Below are positions 19,285 to 29,768 of a stretch of 64,000 bases of DNA, piece after piece; positions within the stretch are counted from its first letter, which is position 1; the number at the start of each line of letters is the position of its first letter. Made by a program: the position numbers and the translations under genes. The stretch covers positions 1 through 64,000 of the forward strand of contig DUTM01000010.1 in assembly GCA_012842085.1 (NCBI GenBank). Reading direction: 5' to 3'. The notes under the pieces were generated by a model that did not search any database, was not told the DNA's origin, and worked only from the letters and a program-made list of their open reading frames with translations. Source of the DNA: Mycobacteriales bacterium. GTDB taxonomy: Bacteria > Actinomycetota > Actinomycetes > Mycobacteriales > Mycobacteriaceae.

Positions 19285-19704
19285 ATGAGAAGTCCCGCGG
19301 ACCCGTTTGATTTGCCGCCGGATCCTTTTAACAAAGAGGACGATCCCTCGTTTTTCCTGGATCCGGTAGATCCGCCTATGGAACTTTCCACGGAAGATCT
19401 GGTGGAGATTCAAACCGAGTTGCGGGAACTGAATATGTTCAAAAAAATTCTGGGTTCGCAGGGTATCCGGGGGCTCGTCAACTACTGCGAAGACTGTGGA
19501 GAATTCCATTATTACGACTGGAGTATTCTGCTCTCCCACTACCAACAACTGCTGGTAGAGCGACAATCGCAGCCACACGAACCGGCCTATGGGGTGGATC
19601 CGTCACTCTATGTGAGCTGGGATTACTGCCGCGGATATTGCGACCGTGAAATGTTTGGGAAACCGAATCCCTTCCGGCAGGAGCACCGGCACGAAAACAG
19701 CTGA
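19285..19704 (+). CDS. DUF5319 family protein (Rv3412-like)
   Basis: A 139-residue acidic cytoplasmic protein of unknown function. It has a proline/aspartate-rich N-terminus (PADPFDLPPDPFN), a central block with a CxxC pair (YCEDCGEFHYYDW), and a second cysteine pair YCRGYC, which could bind a metal. Family and position between guaB2 and rsdA are as in M. tuberculosis, and the gene is conserved through Mycobacteriales. No signal peptide or membrane segment. Confidence 0.85.
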   Translation: MRSPADPFDLPPDPFNKEDDPSFFLDPVDPPMELSTEDLVEIQTELRELNMFKKILGSQGIRGLVNYCEDCGEFHYYDWSILLSHYQQLLVERQSQPHEPAYGVDPSLYVSWDYCRGYCDREMFGKPNPFRQEHRHENS

Positions 19705-19718
19705 TCTGCTGGCTGTTT

Positions 19719-20570
19719 CTACTTTTCTTTAGTTTCCCGGTTGGTGTCCGGATTTTCGACTGGCCGCGGCTCAGATGTAGCGGTGGCGGAGCTTACTGCT
19801 GTTTCCTCGTCCTCTGTAGTGTCTTCAGTGGTTTCCACGGAGGTGGTTTCTACACTCTGGGAAGCAGGGGTTGACGGTGGGGTGCTTGTTTTTTCCTTCG
19901 GCTGATTCACGGCTTTGCGCGTATCATCCAAATTCTTTTGCACGTCGTCACGCCGGAAGTCAGTTCCGATGGAATCGAGTCGGCCTTGCACCCGATCGAG
20001 GACGCGGTTGGCTTCTTCTTCCTGCCCGGCTTCACCCAGCGCACGCGCCCGCTCAATATCCTGGTTGAGGTAGGTGGCGAGCTCAATATCTTGGGCGTTG
20101 CTAGTGAAGAGCGCCTGGTTAACTGACCACAGTGGATCGTTAATACCAGCAGATTGGATAGCTACGGTGAGACCACCTGCAGCCAAAACCAGGAAGGCCG
20201 CCGCCCCTGCCAGGGCACGCATGGCTTCCTGCTTCCAGGTGCGGCCAAAGCGGCGTTTGGAAATGTCTACGACTTTATCGTCGTCTGCTGCTTCTGCAGC
20301 AGATTCTGCGGAGGCTACCGCGGGTTGTGGAAGAGGAGTTTCATCCCCTAGCCCTAAAAGCGAATCCAGAGTCGGAGTGGGCGGGATGGGAGTGGCACCG
20401 ATGTGGCCACGCCAAGCGGTGAAGAGTTCAGTGAGCTCGGGCGCAATGTCTTCATCACTGGCGGGAGTCTGCCCGGCGGCGAGGAAATCAAAGTAACGGT
20501 CGGCAGCACGCAGCGCACGCAGATCCTCTTCGCTGGGAGCCGTGCGTGAATTGTCTTGCTGATCAGCCAT
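19719..20570 (-). CDS. rsdA: Anti-sigma-D factor RsdA
   Basis: Membrane-anchored anti-sigma factor for SigD. The 283-residue protein has an N-terminal cytoplasmic sigma-binding region (SEEDLRALRAADRYFDFLAAG), a Pro-rich linker, one transmembrane helix at about 118-138 (ALAGAAAFLVLAAGGLTVAI) and a long extracytoplasmic Ser/Thr/Glu-rich tail. Its ATG directly follows the sigD stop (TAA-ATG), so the pair is translationally coupled. The M. tuberculosis RsdA is cleaved and its N-terminus degraded by ClpXP to release SigD. Called from position and architecture. Confidence 0.82.
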   Translation of the reverse strand: MADQQDNSRTAPSEEDLRALRAADRYFDFLAAGQTPASDEDIAPELTELFTAWRGHIGATPIPPTPTLDSLLGLGDETPLPQPAVASAESAAEAADDDKVVDISKRRFGRTWKQEAMRALAGAAAFLVLAAGGLTVAIQSAGINDPLWSVNQALFTSNAQDIELATYLNQDIERARALGEAGQEEEANRVLDRVQGRLDSIGTDFRRDDVQKNLDDTRKAVNQPKEKTSTPPSTPASQSVETTSVETTEDTTEDEETAVSSATATSEPRPVENPDTNRETKEK

Positions 20571-21209
20571 TTACTTTTCCTCCTCTCCAGGTGTTGCGGT
20601 GTCTTCTTCCACCTCGTCTTCCGGCATAGCCGAAAGCTCTTGTTTTCTTTCGTGCAGCTCTTCTCGGAGCTTCTTGAGGGCGCGGAACTGGGCTACTCGC
20701 ACCGCACCGGGAGTTGACCCCAGAACGGAGGCTGTTTCGGCGGCGGACATGCCCACGATGACACGCAGCCGCACAATTTCGCGAGCCATAGGAGAAAGGG
20801 TATTGAGAAGGTCCACAATCTCTTCCGCACTTTCACTTTGCAGAGCTAAAGATTCGGGACCGTCACTTTTCTCTTCTAATTCAATGCTCTCATCTAGAAC
20901 ATCGTTTGGATGTCTGAAAGCGTTACGTTTTGCATCAGCAACTTTGTGGGCGGCAATGCCATAAACATAAGCCATGAAAGGGGAGCCTTGATCCTCATAG
21001 CGAGGCAACCCCGTCACTACCGCTAAACAGATCTCTTGGGCCACGTCATCTGCTGTCGCGAAGCCCGGCGCGGACCATGTTATGCGGGATCGGCAATAGC
21101 TGATGACGGCCGGGAAAATAGCGCGCAACAATTCGTTCGTGGCAGCAGCGTCGCCCTCTTGGGCGGCGGCCACGAGCGGCGCTAAAGTATCATCCGGCGG
21201 TGCTACCAA
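20571..21209 (-). CDS. sigD: ECF sigma factor SigD
   Basis: Extracytoplasmic-function sigma factor of 212 residues. Region 2 (about 28-95) includes DDVAQEICLAVVTGLPRYEDQGSPFMAYVYGIAAHKVADAKR, and region 4 (about 135-190) has VGMSAAETASVLGSTPGAVRVAQFRALKKLR, the -35 binding helix-turn-helix. The start is a TTG at 21209 with GGAAGG eight bases before it; no in-frame ATG lies near the N-terminus. The acidic tail is unusual but neutral to function. It controls starvation and cell-envelope genes in mycobacteria. Followed without a gap by its anti-sigma factor. Confidence 0.88.
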   Translation of the reverse strand: MVAPPDDTLAPLVAAAQEGDAAATNELLRAIFPAVISYCRSRITWSAPGFATADDVAQEICLAVVTGLPRYEDQGSPFMAYVYGIAAHKVADAKRNAFRHPNDVLDESIELEEKSDGPESLALQSESAEEIVDLLNTLSPMAREIVRLRVIVGMSAAETASVLGSTPGAVRVAQFRALKKLREELHERKQELSAMPEDEVEEDTATPGEEEK

Positions 21210-21288
21210 TCATTGGTCCTTCCCGTGTGGACTGAACGGTGGACAAGGGACGTCCCCGTAGCCATATACCTACACAATAGCGAAGAGT

Positions 21289-22185
21289 TTATTCAGGGTA
21301 GTAAGCACCGCGTTCATTCAACTGTTCGCGCAGCTGTCCAATGTGCTCATCCCAGTAGGCGGCATCTTCACCTGGGAGATTGCGTAGCAGCATGGCGGCA
21401 GCCCACTCAAGGGGCAGAAACTTGTTGTTTCGTGCTGCTGAAAAAGCAATTTTGGCCTTGTCACGGCCCTCTTCTGGCGCTAGTCCGCTGGTGGCGGCAG
21501 CTTCTACAAGTAAAGATTTGACTTGATGCCGGGGGGAAAACCAGTGTGAGGAAAGTTCTACCGCTTGTTTGCCAAAAGTTTGGGCTTCGTTCCAGTTTCC
21601 TTCCGCCATGGCAACCTCGGCACTCACCCAGGAGTGGCGGATGGTTGCACGCACTGTATGCAGGCCACAGTAGACCCATAGAGAATTGTCTGCCTCGGTT
21701 CCCACCATGCGTTGCAGCTCCATCGGGAATGGGTATTCGTGGAGGGCCGCGAGAACATCATCACCCTGGTAGAGGAGCTCCTGTGCCGACCCGGAAACGT
21801 TTTCCCCTAAGGTGTCTGCCGTCCTTCCGGTGGTGGCATCAGCAAGGGCCAGGAGTTGCAAATATTCGGCAGTGTCGGGTGCCAGTCCCGTGTCTTCCCG
21901 CGGCAGTTCTTGCCGCATGAGTTCTCTGGCTTGGTCGTCTAGTGCGGCGGCATCCTGGTGGCGTCCGGCTTGCCTCTCCCAGGATGCTTGGGTGGCGGAA
22001 CAGAGTGCCGTCACCAGGTAGCGATCCGGAGCAGGCAGATTTTGGGCTGTGTCCATGACGGTAGCCAACATCCCTGTGGCGTTACCGTAGAAGCCGAAAC
22101 CGGCGGTGTCGACGGCGGTCCACCACTGTTGCAAGCAGGACCAAGTCTCGGTGCTGCCGGTGGACGCGGTAGGTGCTGTATCCAT
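21289..22185 (-). CDS. Conserved hypothetical protein (Rv3415c position)
   Basis: A 298-residue cytoplasmic protein with helical, Ala/Leu-rich composition, possibly TPR-like. It lies directly upstream of sigD on the same strand, as Rv3415c does in M. tuberculosis, and I name it only by that position. There is no recognisable catalytic motif, signal peptide or membrane span. The start ATG 22185 has GGAGG seven bases upstream. The whiB3 gene found next to Rv3415c in mycobacteria is absent here; groEL follows instead. Confidence 0.7.
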   Translation of the reverse strand: MDTAPTASTGSTETWSCLQQWWTAVDTAGFGFYGNATGMLATVMDTAQNLPAPDRYLVTALCSATQASWERQAGRHQDAAALDDQARELMRQELPREDTGLAPDTAEYLQLLALADATTGRTADTLGENVSGSAQELLYQGDDVLAALHEYPFPMELQRMVGTEADNSLWVYCGLHTVRATIRHSWVSAEVAMAEGNWNEAQTFGKQAVELSSHWFSPRHQVKSLLVEAAATSGLAPEEGRDKAKIAFSAARNNKFLPLEWAAAMLLRNLPGEDAAYWDEHIGQLREQLNERGAYYPE

Positions 22186-22247
22186 GAATCCTCCTGCACG
22201 TTGTCTGTGCTTAGGCGATAGCTTCCAGGCTACCTTTTTACGGCACG

Positions 22248-22276
22248 AAAAACCCCGCCACTGGTGGGCGGGGTTT
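22248..22276. terminator. Terminator between groEL and the Rv3415c-like gene
   Basis: AAACCCCGCC and GGCGGGGTTT arms with a short loop and flanking A/T runs, located just after the groEL stop on the minus strand. Confidence 0.85.
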
Positions 22277-22289
22277 CTCGGTTATGGCT

Positions 22290-23936
<1,647 letters not shown>

Positions 23937-23939
23937 TTA

Positions 23940-24236
23940 CTACTTGGTGACGACTGCGAGCAGGTCACGGGAAGAAAGGATGAGGTATTCTTCGCCCTCA
24001 TACTTGATTTCAGTTCCGCCATACTGGCTGTAGAGGACGACGTCGCCTTCCTTCACATCCAGCGGAATACGGCTTTTACCGTCTTCGTCCCAGCGGCCGG
24101 GGCCGACTGCCACGACAGTGCCCTCAAGAGGCTTTTCCTTAGCGGAATCCGGAATCACCAGTCCAGAAGCGGTGGTGGTCTCAGCCTCGATGACTTGAAC
24201 GAGAATCTTGTCCTCGAGCGGCTTAATGTTCGCCAC
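23940..24236 (-). CDS. groES: Co-chaperonin GroES
   Basis: A 98-residue cap for the GroEL ring. It shows the mobile-loop region with [18 protein letters not shown] and the roof motif [14 protein letters not shown]. The start is a GTG at 24236 with GGAGG upstream. First gene of the groES-groEL operon, with the CIRCE element 93 bases upstream of its start. Confidence 0.97.
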   Translation of the reverse strand: MANIKPLEDKILVQVIEAETTTASGLVIPDSAKEKPLEGTVVAVGPGRWDEDGKSRIPLDVKEGDVVLYSQYGGTEIKYEGEEYLILSSRDLLAVVTK

Positions 24237-24328
24237 GATGACCCTCCAAAAAGATCAGAAGTATTTCGATTTATCTGCACTGAAGGGTTGAACCAGCTGT
24301 CGCGGGTAGCTAGCTCATTCAATGCTAT

Positions 24329-24355
24329 TTAGCACTCTACATCGCTGAGTGCTAG
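24329..24355. promoter_or_regulatory. CIRCE element (HrcA operator)
   Basis: TTAGCACTC-N9-GAGTGCTAG matches the consensus TTAGCACTC-N9-GAGTGCTAA at all but the last base. Its position upstream of groES is canonical for HrcA repression of the groE operon. Confidence 0.92.
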
Positions 24356-24503
24356 CCTTCAACATTCTTCTACAACTACCCTCCGGAAGTAATGACGCAC
24401 CTTTTAGGGGCAAAAATATCTTGGCTAATGGGAACGAAACAAGTTTAAGTATCGTTATATATAAGTAAGTGCCGCATCTAGTTACTCTCGAGAGGATTCC
24501 TCC

Positions 24504-25016
24504 ATGGCCGACAACATCACCCCGAACCCTCAGGGTGTTGCAGGACCAAACCCCGCAGACGCAAACCCACCGTACTCTTTTGAACAACCGCGCCCCGGAG
24601 CCGAAGGATACTCCCCCAATCCCTATGGGCAGCAAAGCTGGCCACAAGCTAGTGCATACCCACCGGCGCAGCCGTACGGTGGACAAATGCCGCAATACCC
24701 CGGAGGAACGCCTCCACAGCAATATGGAGCTCCGCTTCCTCCGGCATACCAACCTTATGGTCGTCCACGTATCGAGGGAGCAACCGAAAGTGGCACCAAT
24801 ATTCTCGCCATTGTTTCCCTCGTGTTCGGCATTCTGTCCTTCTTCATGCTGCCCATGATTGGCGCCATCGTGGCTGTTGTGTGTGGCCACATCGGTGTCA
24901 GCCAAATTGAAAAGACTGGCGCAGAAGGCCGCTCCATGGCTATCGCTGGCCTTTCACTAGGCTACGCAAACATTGCACTGATAATTTTGGTAATTCTTTT
25001 GGCTGCAATTTTCTAA
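24504..25016 (+). CDS. DUF4190 membrane protein, Pro/Tyr/Gln-rich N-terminus
   Basis: A 170-residue protein of unknown role. The first 95 residues are a Pro/Gly/Tyr/Gln-rich cytoplasmic stretch (PYGQQSWPQASAYPPAQPYGG). The C-terminal DUF4190 has two transmembrane segments (about 99-125 and 148-170) with the VVCGHIGVSQIEKTG loop between them. Followed 44 bases later by a second DUF4190 gene of the same orientation. Confidence 0.75.
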   Translation: MADNITPNPQGVAGPNPADANPPYSFEQPRPGAEGYSPNPYGQQSWPQASAYPPAQPYGGQMPQYPGGTPPQQYGAPLPPAYQPYGRPRIEGATESGTNILAIVSLVFGILSFFMLPMIGAIVAVVCGHIGVSQIEKTGAEGRSMAIAGLSLGYANIALIILVILLAAIF

Positions 25017-25060
25017 AATAAAACCGTATCGCTTCGACCACCCTTGAAAGAGGCAACATT

Positions 25061-25468
25061 ATGGACGAAAACCAAGACACTCAAGCATTCCCTCATCCCC
25101 CAGAACCCTCCTACCAAGGAAGTAGCCCCTACGTTTCCAACTTTGGGCCAGCACCGCAGCGTATGAACACGCTGGCTATCGTGTCGCTCGTCCTCGGCAT
25201 TTCCGGATTTGTGACGGGTCTTCTTACTGCCATCCCGGCAGTGGTCTGCGGACACATCAGCCTGAATCAAATCAAAGAAACTAACGAAGACGGCTACAGC
25301 CTCGCCAAGGCGGGCCTCATTCTGGGCTACATCATTATTGGCCTAGCGGTTTTGGCTATACTGGCCGCGATCGTGTTGGTTGTCTTGGTGGTAGCTTTCG
25401 GCAACGTCAACATAGACATTAAAGATCTTAGCGACGGAACTATCGCCATGGCTTCTATGCTGTTCTAA
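25061..25468 (+). CDS. DUF4190 membrane protein, second copy
   Basis: A 135-residue paralogue of the preceding gene. It has a short Pro-rich N-terminus, then the two-helix DUF4190 unit with VVCGHISLNQIKETNEDG, the same loop as in the neighbour. A third hydrophobic stretch extends the second helix. An AAAGAGG site precedes ATG 25061. The close tandem arrangement indicates duplication. Confidence 0.75.
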   Translation: MDENQDTQAFPHPPEPSYQGSSPYVSNFGPAPQRMNTLAIVSLVLGISGFVTGLLTAIPAVVCGHISLNQIKETNEDGYSLAKAGLILGYIIIGLAVLAILAAIVLVVLVVAFGNVNIDIKDLSDGTIAMASMLF

Positions 25469-25489
25469 GAGGCACCAAAGACTCCGACG

Positions 25490-26563
25490 TTATTCATTAA
25501 CGACTGAGATTTCGACCGGAAGACCCGGGTCCGCTGCACAGCTCAGCGGGCTCGGATCTTTCCCATTTGCAATCAAATAGGCGGCTGCCGCTGCAATCAT
25601 TGCTCCATTATCTGTACAAAAATGCGGAGAAGGCACACGCAACGTAATACCCGCCGCGGCACAGCGCTCCGCAGCTAGCTCCCGCAACCGCGAATTAGCT
25701 GCCACACCACCGCCGAGCAGTAAAGTATCCGCACCCGTGTCCTCACATGCGCGTAGCGCTTTAGCCGTCAACACATCAGCTACGGCCTCCTGGAAACTCG
25801 CGCACAGGTCGGCAGCATCGACCGTGCCACCGGCCGCCTCCACCTGCTCCACGTGGCGGGCGACCGCAGTTTTCAGACCTGAGAAAGAAAAATCGTAGCG
25901 GGAATCCTGCGGCCGCATCATGCCCCGCGGAAAACGAATCGCCTCCGGATCCCCCTGCTGGGCAAGCTTGTCGATAATGGGGCCGCCCGGATATCCCAAC
26001 CCAAGCAGACGAGCCACCTTGTCGTAGGCCTCCCCAGCCGCGTCATCCAACGTCGTCCCCAGCTCTTCCAAAGGCTCCCCCAAACCACGCACTCGCAAAA
26101 TCTGGGTATGCCCACCGGACACCAGCAACGCAATCGCATTCTTGGCCGCACCATGTTCGAACGCATCCACAGCCACATGCCCCACCAGGTGGTTCACACC
26201 ATAAAAGGGCACACCCCACCCCGCTGCATAAGCCTTCGCCGCCGCAGTACCCACCAACAGAGCACCCGCCAAACCCGGCCCAACAGTAGCGGCAACCATA
26301 TCCGGCTTTTCGATACCGGCCTCCTCTAAGGCAGCCCGCATTGTGGGAACCATGGCCTCCAAATGTGCGCGGGACGCAATCTCCGGCACCACACCCCCGA
26401 AACGCTTATGCTCCTCCATAGAGGACGCAACCTTATCGGCAATGAGCTCCACCAATGGCTCTTCACCAGGCCGTGGTGTCACCCGCGCAATCCCAACCCC
26501 CGTCTCGTCGCAGGAACTCTCAATACCCAAAACCGTAAAAGGTTCTTTCACCTGAGCAGACAT
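25490..26563 (-). CDS. tsaD: tRNA N6-adenosine threonylcarbamoyltransferase TsaD
   Basis: TsaD transfers threonylcarbamoyl to A37 of ANN-decoding tRNAs within the TsaBDE complex. The 357-residue protein shows metal ligands His125 and His129 (VNHLVGH) and the ASKHA-fold motifs GIESSCDET at the N-terminus and [11 protein letters not shown]. The start ATG follows rimI (stop at 26573) by nine bases on the same strand, so tsaB-rimI-tsaD form one operon. It is followed by the convergent DUF4190 gene. Confidence 0.97.
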   Translation of the reverse strand: MSAQVKEPFTVLGIESSCDETGVGIARVTPRPGEEPLVELIADKVASSMEEHKRFGGVVPEIASRAHLEAMVPTMRAALEEAGIEKPDMVAATVGPGLAGALLVGTAAAKAYAAGWGVPFYGVNHLVGHVAVDAFEHGAAKNAIALLVSGGHTQILRVRGLGEPLEELGTTLDDAAGEAYDKVARLLGLGYPGGPIIDKLAQQGDPEAIRFPRGMMRPQDSRYDFSFSGLKTAVARHVEQVEAAGGTVDAADLCASFQEAVADVLTAKALRACEDTGADTLLLGGGVAANSRLRELAAERCAAAGITLRVPSPHFCTDNGAMIAAAAAYLIANGKDPSPLSCAADPGLPVEISVVNE

Positions 26564-26572
26564 TGCACGCTC

Positions 26573-27100
26573 CTAAGAAGCTGCGACAGGTAGCCGTCGC
26601 ATCACAATCGCGTCGGCACCCTGCGGCTGGTAATAACCGCGGCGAACACCGACAACTTCAAAACCACACGTTTTATAGAGGTTAATTGCAGGTTCATTAC
26701 CCTGCCGCACCTCTAAGAAAACAGCACCTGCTTCCGTCCCCTCCAAAAGAGCAGACAACAGGAGCCGTCCCCACCCAGCACCTTGCACCCGGGGATCCAC
26801 GGCAATCGTCAAAATCTCATAGTCGGGAATCTCGTTGGCTCTCCCCCGCTGGGCAATCCCCGCAAAACCCACCAATTGGCCCGGCTCCAAATCCCCCGGC
26901 AGTTTAATTCCGGCAGACTGCAAATCTTCCGCATTTGCTAACCGGAGCGCCAGGAACCGTGTTGCTTTCTGGTTGATCTCGTCCCGGAAAGACTGCTCAC
27001 TCCAGGGGCTTTGGTCAGCAAAAACCTTTTCCTCAATACGCGCGCAGGCAGGCGCATCCGCCAAATAAAGGGGGCCTATTCTGCACAAAAATCGTGACAT
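26573..27100 (-). CDS. rimI: Ribosomal protein alanine N-acetyltransferase RimI
   Basis: A 175-residue GNAT acetyltransferase with the acetyl-CoA loop VQGAGWGRLLLSALLE and the C-terminal LYKTCGFEVVGVRRGYY. RimI acetylates the N-terminus of S18 in E. coli; actinobacterial copies sit in this operon. The start is ATG 27100 (MSRFLCRIG), one base after the tsaB stop. An upstream in-frame extension of 25 codons lies inside tsaB and is rejected. Confidence 0.93.
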   Translation of the reverse strand: MSRFLCRIGPLYLADAPACARIEEKVFADQSPWSEQSFRDEINQKATRFLALRLANAEDLQSAGIKLPGDLEPGQLVGFAGIAQRGRANEIPDYEILTIAVDPRVQGAGWGRLLLSALLEGTEAGAVFLEVRQGNEPAINLYKTCGFEVVGVRRGYYQPQGADAIVMRRLPVAAS

Positions 27101-27101
27101 G

Positions 27102-27917
27102 CTAAACCCCCGGAAACTCGTCGGAAAGGCCGGTGATGGCAGTGGACACGGGGCGGGGACGCGGCGGTACCGCATCGGGGCGCCGCAAATAAAGGGGCTG
27201 CAGCGGCTCCGGCTCCGCCTCCTCCAACAACTCGAGTCGCGCGACCGTCACCAGCCCCGCCGGCTGCGGATACTCAATATCGACGTGGGGGGACAGGAAA
27301 CTGCCGCGGTATTTGCGGGTTCCCGCTACACAAGCAACCCGCGTCACCGGAATGTCGTCGGGTTTGTTCACTGCCGGCCCATCCAGCCGGGCAGGTACCG
27401 CCCAGCGCAGCAGCTCCTCCGGATTTTCGGTACCTTCCCGCAGCTCGTCAACCAACAAGCCCTGCAGGGAATATGTTGACCAGTACACTTCGCGGCGGCG
27501 GGCATCCGTCACCACCAACAGTTTTTGGGCAGCCAGGGCAGTCTCATCTTGGGCGGTGCGGGCTGCTAACTGTGCGGTGCGCAACTCATCCCAAGCATCC
27601 ACGGCAATAGCATCCAGGCTGCACACCCCGTAGACGGGAATGTCCAGGGCATCCCCCAAAGATGCGGCCGTAGCTAACCCCACCCGCAACCCGGTGAAAG
27701 GTCCCGGCCCGTTGCCGGCCACAATAGCGTCAATGTCGGTAAGCTCCACGCCCGCATCTGTACAGCATTCCAACACGTGCGGAGTGAGCAGTTCACAGTG
27801 GGAACGGGCATCGATGGTGACGCGCCGCGCCACAGTCTCTGGGGCACCTTCGCGTTCTACCTTCACCAAACCAGCCGTAACTGCCGGCGTTGAGGTATCT
27901 AGCGCCAGGACCAACAT
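27102..27917 (-). CDS. tsaB: tRNA threonylcarbamoyladenosine biosynthesis protein TsaB
   Basis: A 271-residue ASKHA-fold partner of TsaD. It begins MLVLALDTSTPAVTAGLV (ATG 27917, AAAGGA eight bases upstream) and carries the signature GNGPGPFTGLRVGLATA. The long C-terminal part is proline-rich. It lies between the Alr-TsaE fusion and rimI on the same strand. Confidence 0.95.
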   Translation of the reverse strand: MLVLALDTSTPAVTAGLVKVEREGAPETVARRVTIDARSHCELLTPHVLECCTDAGVELTDIDAIVAGNGPGPFTGLRVGLATAASLGDALDIPVYGVCSLDAIAVDAWDELRTAQLAARTAQDETALAAQKLLVVTDARRREVYWSTYSLQGLLVDELREGTENPEELLRWAVPARLDGPAVNKPDDIPVTRVACVAGTRKYRGSFLSPHVDIEYPQPAGLVTVARLELLEEAEPEPLQPLYLRRPDAVPPRPRPVSTAITGLSDEFPGV

Positions 27918-28047
27918 GGACGTGTCCTTTCTCCACACGGTAAATATCTGCCCCAAAGCCTACTCGGATAGCTGCAGAGTTTACCTATTCGCGGCAGCTA
28001 TCCTCGACAGTGGTCCTCGGCAGCTATCGCCAGAAAACCCGCTTATG

Positions 28048-29751
28048 CTACGGGAGCACGCGGTACGGGTCATCCACCCAGCGCCAGGTGGCGTGGCGTT
28101 TATCGGATGCGGGGGAACGCGCCAACGTCACCACCAGCGACCGCTCCACGAGACGCTCCGCAAGTCCCCCACCCCATTCGACCACCACAACCGAGTCAGT
28201 AAGCGCCGTGTCGAGGTCAAGCGCGTCCAGCTCATCCAGCAGCGCCTGTCCGGCAGCGGGGCCCTCGCCCATGCCGTCCAACAGTCGGTACGCATCCACA
28301 TGCACCATTCCCACACCACCCGGGGTACCCGGTTTGTGGGAGCGAGCAATGACGAAACTGGGGGAGGTGACGCGCCCCTGCACGCCCAGGCCTTGGGCAA
28401 TGCCACGTGCCAACACGGTTTTGCCGGCACCCAAAGCGCCGTCCAGAATAACCAGATCCCCAGCGCGGAGTTGGGCGGCAAGCTCGCGGCCCAGCTGCAA
28501 CGTGTCATCCTCATGTGGGAGTTCACGCAAGCCCGCTTCACCTGCCGGATGCGACTGCGAACTGGGAACTGTATCGGGGTCGATCTTGACTGGCCGGTGT
28601 TCGTAGCGGCGGGTGGTGCGACCACCCACCATGGAAATCACCTCGTAGGGAATGGTTTCCATGAGGTCCGCCCAGTCAAGTGCGGTAAGTTCACCGCGGC
28701 TCCCGTCACCAAACAGGAAAGCCTCGTCGTGGGGTTCCACGCCTCCCCCGTCGGGTCCCAGATCCACCACAATCTGGTCCATGGAAATACGGCCTACCTC
28801 GGGGAACCGGCGCCCATTGATCGCCACCTCGAGTTTGTTGGCCAGTCGGCGGTCAATACCGTCTGCGTATCCGCACGGAACAATGCCAGTGATCGTGTCG
28901 GTGGGGGCATGCCAATCATGGTTGTAGCTCACGCCAGTGCCTTCGGGCAACTGTTTGGTGAGCACGACGCGGCCGGACCAGGTCATTGCCGGCACCAGAT
29001 CCAAGTCACCCAGCTCCGGCATCGGTGAAATCCCGTAGATCCCCAGACCGGGGCGGGCCAATTCGAATCCCATGCCACCGTGGGTGAGTAACGCTGCCGT
29101 GTTGGCGTGGTGGTTGTGGTCTAGTTTCAGCCCGGCGCGACGCCCCATATCTATGGCGGCTCGAAGTGCGTCGGCTTGCCGGTCCGTCACCGGGTTGCCC
29201 AGTTCGTCAGCACTGGAGAAGTGGGCCATAAGTCCGCGCAGGTGGATCATGCCGAATGCTTCCGCCTCTAGGAACCGCTCCACCATGTGCGGCCAGTCCG
29301 GGATGTTGAAACCGGAGCGCCCCATGCCGGTATCCAGTTTGGCGGTGAGCAGCGCAGAAATGCCGGTGGCTTTCACTGCCTCCAGCACACGGTCCAGCTG
29401 CCATTCGGCGGCCACCGCAATCATGAGGTTGGCCCGTAATGCTTCCTCAATGGGGGTTGACGGACCCCACAGCCAGAACAGGACGGGGGCGTCCACAATT
29501 CCTGAGTTGCGCAGCTGCATGGCCTCTTCATAAGTGGCACAGCCGAGTTCCACGGCACCTGCAGCCAAGGCAGTTTTGGAGACCTCTATGGCACCATGCC
29601 CGTAGGCATCCGCTTTCACCACAGCCATAATTTGGGTATCGCCGGCAAACTTCTGCATGACGCCGATGTTATGTGCGATGGCATCCAGGTTTACTGTGGC
29701 AAACAGCTGGGTGGAGGGGGTGAGGATGGTCTCACCGGTGTAGAGAGTCAC
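28048..29751 (-). CDS. Alanine racemase fused to TsaE ATPase
   Basis: A single 567-residue frame holds two enzymes. Residues 1 to about 390 are alanine racemase (D-Ala for peptidoglycan): PLP lysine Lys46 in VVKADAYGHG, Tyr276 in GVSYNHDW, and the barrel motifs KLDTGMGRSGF and RPGLGIYG. After a 25-residue linker, residues 415-567 are TsaE: Walker A GALGAGKT (438-445), VTSPSF (461-466) and HVDAYRL (484-490), the ATPase that drives t6A synthesis. In M. tuberculosis the two are neighbouring separate genes (alr, tsaE). There is no stop or start between them. The start is a GTG at 29751. tsaB lies 130 bases downstream. Confidence 0.92.
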   Translation of the reverse strand: MTLYTGETILTPSTQLFATVNLDAIAHNIGVMQKFAGDTQIMAVVKADAYGHGAIEVSKTALAAGAVELGCATYEEAMQLRNSGIVDAPVLFWLWGPSTPIEEALRANLMIAVAAEWQLDRVLEAVKATGISALLTAKLDTGMGRSGFNIPDWPHMVERFLEAEAFGMIHLRGLMAHFSSADELGNPVTDRQADALRAAIDMGRRAGLKLDHNHHANTAALLTHGGMGFELARPGLGIYGISPMPELGDLDLVPAMTWSGRVVLTKQLPEGTGVSYNHDWHAPTDTITGIVPCGYADGIDRRLANKLEVAINGRRFPEVGRISMDQIVVDLGPDGGGVEPHDEAFLFGDGSRGELTALDWADLMETIPYEVISMVGGRTTRRYEHRPVKIDPDTVPSSQSHPAGEAGLRELPHEDDTLQLGRELAAQLRAGDLVILDGALGAGKTVLARGIAQGLGVQGRVTSPSFVIARSHKPGTPGGVGMVHVDAYRLLDGMGEGPAAGQALLDELDALDLDTALTDSVVVVEWGGGLAERLVERSLVVTLARSPASDKRHATWRWVDDPYRVLP

Positions 29752-29768
29752 GCCAAATATCCTATTCC

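Noticed and set aside
24315-24905. 196-codon minus-strand open frame upstream of the groE operon
   Set aside because: It overlaps the DUF4190 gene on the plus strand and the CIRCE region; it has Trp/Cys/Arg-rich unnatural composition and no ribosome-binding site.
27640-29028. 462-codon plus-strand open frame opposite tsaB and alr-tsaE
   Set aside because: It is antisense to two clearly recognised enzymes and shows no family likeness.
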